NCBI GenBank assembly: GCA_902788035.1
Contig: CADAIL010000018.1
Location: forward strand, 16,903-80,902
DNA: 64,000 bases
Source of the DNA: an uncultured Lachnospiraceae bacterium
GTDB taxonomy: Bacteria; Bacillota; Clostridia; Lachnospirales; Lachnospiraceae
Direction: 5' to 3'
Part shown: positions 60,984 to 64,000 of the stretch, piece by piece
Layout of the letters: each line of letters begins with the position of its first letter
Numbering within the stretch: position 1 is the first letter of the stretch
Program-made: the position numbers and the translations under genes
Notes under the pieces: model-generated
The model's input: only the letters and a program-made list of their open reading frames with translations
Database searches by the model: none
What the model was told of the DNA's origin: nothing

Positions 60984-62660
60984 TCAGAGCGTCGTCTCCA
61001 TGATGATCGGCAGGATCATCGGTCTTCTCTGCGTGCGCTTCCACACAAAATCACTTAGCGCATCCTTGATCTCGAGTTTGATCTTTGACCAGTCTGTAAT
61101 GCCATAGTCAAGACACTTCATCACCGCTTCGTAAGTCGTCTTGTCAGCCTCCTCCAGAAGACCTTCCGACTCTCTTACATATACAAAGCCGCGCGATACG
61201 ATATCCGGACCGGCGAGCAGCTCATTTGTCCGACTATCCAGCGTCATGACGACAACGATAATGCCGTCCTCAGCCAGTCTCTGACGGTCTCTGATAACAA
61301 TATTTCCGACATCTCCGACACCGAGTCCGTCGACAAGAATTGTCCCTGTCTGCACTTTGCCGATGATTTTGGCACTATTCTCACCGATTTCGAGCACATC
61401 GCCCGAGTGAAGGATAAAGATATTCTCGCTCGGAATTCCGAGGCTCCTGGCAATGGCTGCCTGCGCGCGCAGATGGCGCATCTCGCCGTGGACCGGGATG
61501 GAATACTTTGGCTGCACGAGCGAGTAGATCAGTTTGATGTCTTCCTGGCATGCATGGCCGGATACGTGGGTATCGCCGAAAACGACCGTCGCTCCGATCT
61601 CCGCAAGCTCATTCATGACGTTGGAAACTGCCTTCTCGTTGCCGGGGATCGGCTGTGACGAGAAGACGATGACGTCTCCGGGCATGATCTTGACTTTCTT
61701 GTGAATGTTGGCCGCCATGCGCGACAGAGCCGCCATGGATTCCCCCTGGCTGCCTGTCGTAACCAACACCGTCTTTTCAGGTGGATAGTTGCGGATCGTG
61801 TCGAGTTCTACGATCGTATGGGATGAATCCTCGATATATCCGAGCCGGATGGCTGTGCCGATGACGTTGATCATGGATCGGCCTTCCAGGCATACCTTGC
61901 GGCCGAAACGGGCGGCGCAGTTGATGATCTGCTGCACGCGGTCGACGTTGGATGCAAATGTAGCAATGATCAGCCTCGACTGCGCATACTCCGCAAATAT
62001 TTTCTCAAATTTCTCGCCGACTGACCGCTCCGACATCGTATGTCCGGGCCTTTCGGCGTTGGTGCTGTCGCACATCAGTGCAAGCACCCCTTTTTTGCCG
62101 AGCTCGGCAAATCTCTGCAGGTCGATCGCGTCGCCGAAGACCGGCGTATAATCGACTTTAAAGTCGCCGGTATGAATAATTACGCCGGCAGGCGTGTGGA
62201 GCGCGAGCGCTGCCGCGTCCTGAATGCTGTGATTTGTCTTAATGAACTCCACAGTAATGTCCCCAAGCTCCACGAACTGTCCGTAGCTGACGATCTCGCG
62301 TCTGACAATATCCAGCATCTCATGTTCCTCGAGCTTGTTCTCGATCAGGGCCATCGTAAGTTTTGTCGTATAAATGGGTACATTAATCTTGCGGAACACA
62401 TACGGTATTGCTCCGATGTGGTCCTCATGCCCGTGCGTTATTACGAATCCTTTGATCTTGCTGTAATTCTCTTCAAGATAAGTGACATCCGGGAGCACGA
62501 TATCAATTCCGAGCATATCGTCTTCCGGGAACGCCATACCGCAATCTACGACAACAATGCTGTCCCTGTACTCAAATGCCGTGATGTTCATTCCGATCTG
62601 CTCAAGTCCGCCGAGCGGAATGATCTTCACTTTCTCCTTTCTGTTGTCTTTGCTTTTCAA
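60984..62660 (-). CDS. rnj: Ribonuclease J
   Basis: 558 residues from a TTG (LKSKDNRKEKVKIIPLGGLEQIG) with GGAGGG upstream; a GTG 15 codons earlier is also in frame. The beta-lactamase fold carries HGHEDHIGAIPY, the beta-CASP domain shows GSQGESMAALSRMA and FSSQPIPGNE, followed by HVSGHACQEDIKLI and IPVHGEMRHL. It is a 5'-3' exonuclease and endonuclease in mRNA decay and rRNA maturation. It sits inside the ireB-ruvX-DUF1292-mltG cluster. Confidence 0.95.
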   Translation of the reverse strand: MKSKDNRKEKVKIIPLGGLEQIGMNITAFEYRDSIVVVDCGMAFPEDDMLGIDIVLPDVTYLEENYSKIKGFVITHGHEDHIGAIPYVFRKINVPIYTTKLTMALIENKLEEHEMLDIVRREIVSYGQFVELGDITVEFIKTNHSIQDAAALALHTPAGVIIHTGDFKVDYTPVFGDAIDLQRFAELGKKGVLALMCDSTNAERPGHTMSERSVGEKFEKIFAEYAQSRLIIATFASNVDRVQQIINCAARFGRKVCLEGRSMINVIGTAIRLGYIEDSSHTIVELDTIRNYPPEKTVLVTTGSQGESMAALSRMAANIHKKVKIMPGDVIVFSSQPIPGNEKAVSNVMNELAEIGATVVFGDTHVSGHACQEDIKLIYSLVQPKYSIPVHGEMRHLRAQAAIARSLGIPSENIFILHSGDVLEIGENSAKIIGKVQTGTILVDGLGVGDVGNIVIRDRQRLAEDGIIVVVMTLDSRTNELLAGPDIVSRGFVYVRESEGLLEEADKTTYEAVMKCLDYGITDWSKIKLEIKDALSDFVWKRTQRRPMILPIIMETTL

Positions 62661-62712
62661 ATAAAATAATCCCTCCGTTCTTTTCTGGCGATATCCGCGC
62701 TTCACGTTCTTA

Positions 62713-62973
62713 TTAACGGATATCTATGTCGTCCAGCATCTCTTCGAAGATTTTCATGACGGCAGCCAGTTCATCCTCATCTTCTACCGGAACGTAGGCC
62801 GCCTCCTCATTGGAATCTTCTGAAATATCTTTTAAAATGAGTGCTTCCGCGTCGCCTTCCTGTGCCGTTGAGACAAGGATATAGTTTTTCCCGTACACAC
62901 GCGTCTGCTCCTCAATATAAAATTCTTCTTCATTCCCCTCATTATCGATCAGTATGATTTTGTTCGTATCCAT
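62713..62973 (-). CDS. DUF1292 family protein
   Basis: 86 residues, acidic: IILIDNEGNEEEFYIEEQTRVYGKNYILVSTAQEGDAEALILKDI. It matches YrzB of B. subtilis in sequence type and position. Function unknown. GGAGG lies 6 bases before the ATG. The ribosome site abuts a duplicated copy of the ruvX 3' end. Confidence 0.9.
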   Translation of the reverse strand: MDTNKIILIDNEGNEEEFYIEEQTRVYGKNYILVSTAQEGDAEALILKDISEDSNEEAAYVPVEDEDELAAVMKIFEEMLDDIDIR

Positions 62974-62987
62974 GTGACGCCTCCGCA

Positions 62988-63086
62988 GCTTTCATTTGCT
63001 TTCATGCGAGTTCATATGATCTCGGATCACATCTGCCCTTGCCTTCCGCCATGTCCGCTTTCATTTGCTTTCATGCGAGTTCATAT
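62988..63086 (-). repeat. 30-bp direct repeat of the ruvX 3' end, 69-bp period
   Basis: The 30-bp stretch that encodes the last residues of RuvX (MNSHESK-stop) at 63057-63086 is repeated exactly at 62988-63017. The period, 69 bp, is a multiple of three. The downstream copy lies between the ruvX stop and the DUF1292 ribosome site. Confidence 0.85.
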
Positions 63087-63486
63087 AGTCCTGCAGAATG
63101 ATCGTAGCGGCAATCATATCCACGTATTTTTCCCGTTCGCTGACCTTTATTCCGGCTTCGTCCATGATCTCGATGGCTTCGACCGTAGTCAGACGTTCAT
63201 CGACAAGAAGAACAGGTACAGAAAGTCGACGCTCCAGTTCTTTTTTGAATTCGAGTGTCTTTTCTGCCCTGTCCCCCATCGTATCATCCATATTCAGCGG
63301 CAGGCCCAGCACGATTTTTTCTACATCGTACTGTTCACAGAGTTCCCTGATGCGCTGGTACGTTTTGCGCAAATGGTTCTCTTTCTGCCTCCGGATAATT
63401 TCTACGCCCTGCGCTGTTAGTCCTAACGGATCGGTCACTGCCACTCCGACAGTCTTCGAACCGTAATCCAGTCCAAGGGTTCTCAC
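63061..63486 (-). CDS. ruvX: Holliday junction resolvase-like RuvX/YqgF
   Basis: 141 residues with a GTG start overlapping the ireB end (GTAAGTG). RTLGLDYGSKTVGVAVTDPLGLTAQG is the RNase H-like N-terminus, and VLLVDERLTT and VDMIAATIILQDYM are family motifs. Role in pre-16S rRNA processing or junction resolution. Co-translated with ireB. Confidence 0.94.
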   Translation of the reverse strand: MRTLGLDYGSKTVGVAVTDPLGLTAQGVEIIRRQKENHLRKTYQRIRELCEQYDVEKIVLGLPLNMDDTMGDRAEKTLEFKKELERRLSVPVLLVDERLTTVEAIEIMDEAGIKVSEREKYVDMIAATIILQDYMNSHESK

Positions 63487-63759
63487 TTACGCCTCATCCT
63501 CCCAGGACTTATTGCGAATGTACGCGCGAAGAAGTTCCTCAACGATTTCATCGCGCTCCACTTTCATAATCATGCTGCGTGCACCCTTATAGCTGGTAAT
63601 ATAGGTCGGGTCACCGGACATTATATATCCGACAATCTGATTCACAGGGTTGTAGCCTTTTTCTGCCATAGCTGTGTAGACAGTGCTGAGCACGTCTTTG
63701 ACGTTGAGCTCAGGGCCGGATTTCACCTTGAAATATTGTGTGTTTCCCAAATCTGCCAT
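63487..63759 (-). CDS. ireB: IreB family regulatory phosphoprotein
   Basis: 90 residues (UPF0297). ADLGNTQYFKVKSGPELNVKDVLSTVYTAMAEKGYNPVNQIVGYIMSGDPTYITSYKGARSMI is fully typical. In Enterococcus the protein is phosphorylated by the Ser/Thr kinase IreK and modulates cell-wall stress responses. GAGGAG before the ATG. alaS often precedes ireB but is not seen before the window edge. Confidence 0.96.
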   Translation of the reverse strand: MADLGNTQYFKVKSGPELNVKDVLSTVYTAMAEKGYNPVNQIVGYIMSGDPTYITSYKGARSMIMKVERDEIVEELLRAYIRNKSWEDEA

Positions 63760-63839
63760 ATTAACTCCTCGCTATATGTTTTTTCTGCTCCATTCAGGGT
63801 CGTCAGGAGACAGTTTTCCACATTTACATACTTGTCTGT

Positions 63840-63868
63840 ATTCTACACTCTTTTCTTGTTTTAATCAA
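63840..63868 (-). promoter_or_regulatory. SigA promoter of the ireB-ruvX-DUF1292 operon
   Basis: Minus strand TTGATT, 17-base spacer, TAGAAT, 80 bp upstream of ireB. Beyond it, 63890-64000 holds no gene; it has a small AAGTGGA / TCCACTT inverted repeat and repeated TTTAGTCTT. Confidence 0.65.
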
Positions 63869-64000
63869 CTTAATTTAGCATTATTAAGATATTGGCTGTA
63901 ATGGCTGAAGTGAAAAGTTTATTTCCACTCTGAAGGGGGTGAAGTGGATTTTAGTCTTTCACCAAATTCCACTTACACTAATGTGGCATTTAGTCTTACA

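Overview
The window looks like a chromosomal stretch of a low-to-mid GC Gram-positive anaerobe, most likely a Lachnospiraceae-type member of the Clostridia (Bacillota). PolC, CodY, HrcA-type CIRCE control of groESL, RNase J, YlbF, IreB-RuvX-DUF1292, a PurO-type IMP cyclohydrolase beside a stand-alone AICAR formyltransferase, and the DUF5716/DUF5717 pair all fit this. The family assignment is an inference from gene content; there is no rRNA in the window.

Layout. 1-6.5 kb: two secreted RICIN-containing proteins (a glycerophosphodiester phosphodiesterase cut by the window edge and a large DUF5722-like TIM-barrel protein), a SEC-C protein and a membrane-anchored HAD phosphatase. 6.6-10.4 kb: lipoprotein, purA, purB. 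11-22.2 kb: one long leftward gene train ispG-polC-DUF5717-DUF5716-TPR protein. 22.7-25.9 kb: folA (rightward) facing malQ-thyA. 26.5-32 kb: leftward operon LRR protein, DUF2201/VWA protein, MoxR ATPase, DUF2142 membrane protein. 32.5-38.2 kb: AI-2E family transporter, a repeat-rich zone with two truncated tRNA-Gly copies bracketing a small island (HTH protein, alpha/beta-hydrolase remnant, methyltransferase, hydrolase), then a nitroreductase. 38.5-47 kb: ilvE, a zinc-ligand-less class II aldolase homologue, purO-purH, an XRE regulator, birA, a VanY-type carboxypeptidase, an HPr-like protein and a DUF6106-like protein. 47-57.7 kb: groESL, codY, topA, then comM-dprA and uraA rightward. 58-64 kb: the ireB-ruvX-DUF1292-rnj-ylbF-mltG(N-terminal domain)-O-methyltransferase-U32 cluster, all leftward.

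Two threads stand out. First, intergenic space is populated by several families of palindromic repeats. The main one has seven full copies plus two half copies in 64 kb. It is about 140-290 bp long, the clearest copies have matching terminal inverted repeats, and its arms change in a compensatory way, so it keeps its fold while changing sequence. A second hairpin family is nested in the loop of one copy and recurs about 15 kb away, also with compensatory changes. A third family forms 108-bp tandem units.

Second, several core proteins show unexpected loss of key residues. The PolC exonuclease insert appears to lack all of its catalytic acids. A class II aldolase homologue lacks two of three zinc histidines. 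The HPr-like protein lacks the phosphorylated histidine. The MltG homologue lacks the transglycosylase domain. The DUF5717-DUF5716-TPR operon and the LRR-VWA-MoxR-DUF2142 operon are the best candidates for uncharacterised multi-protein systems.
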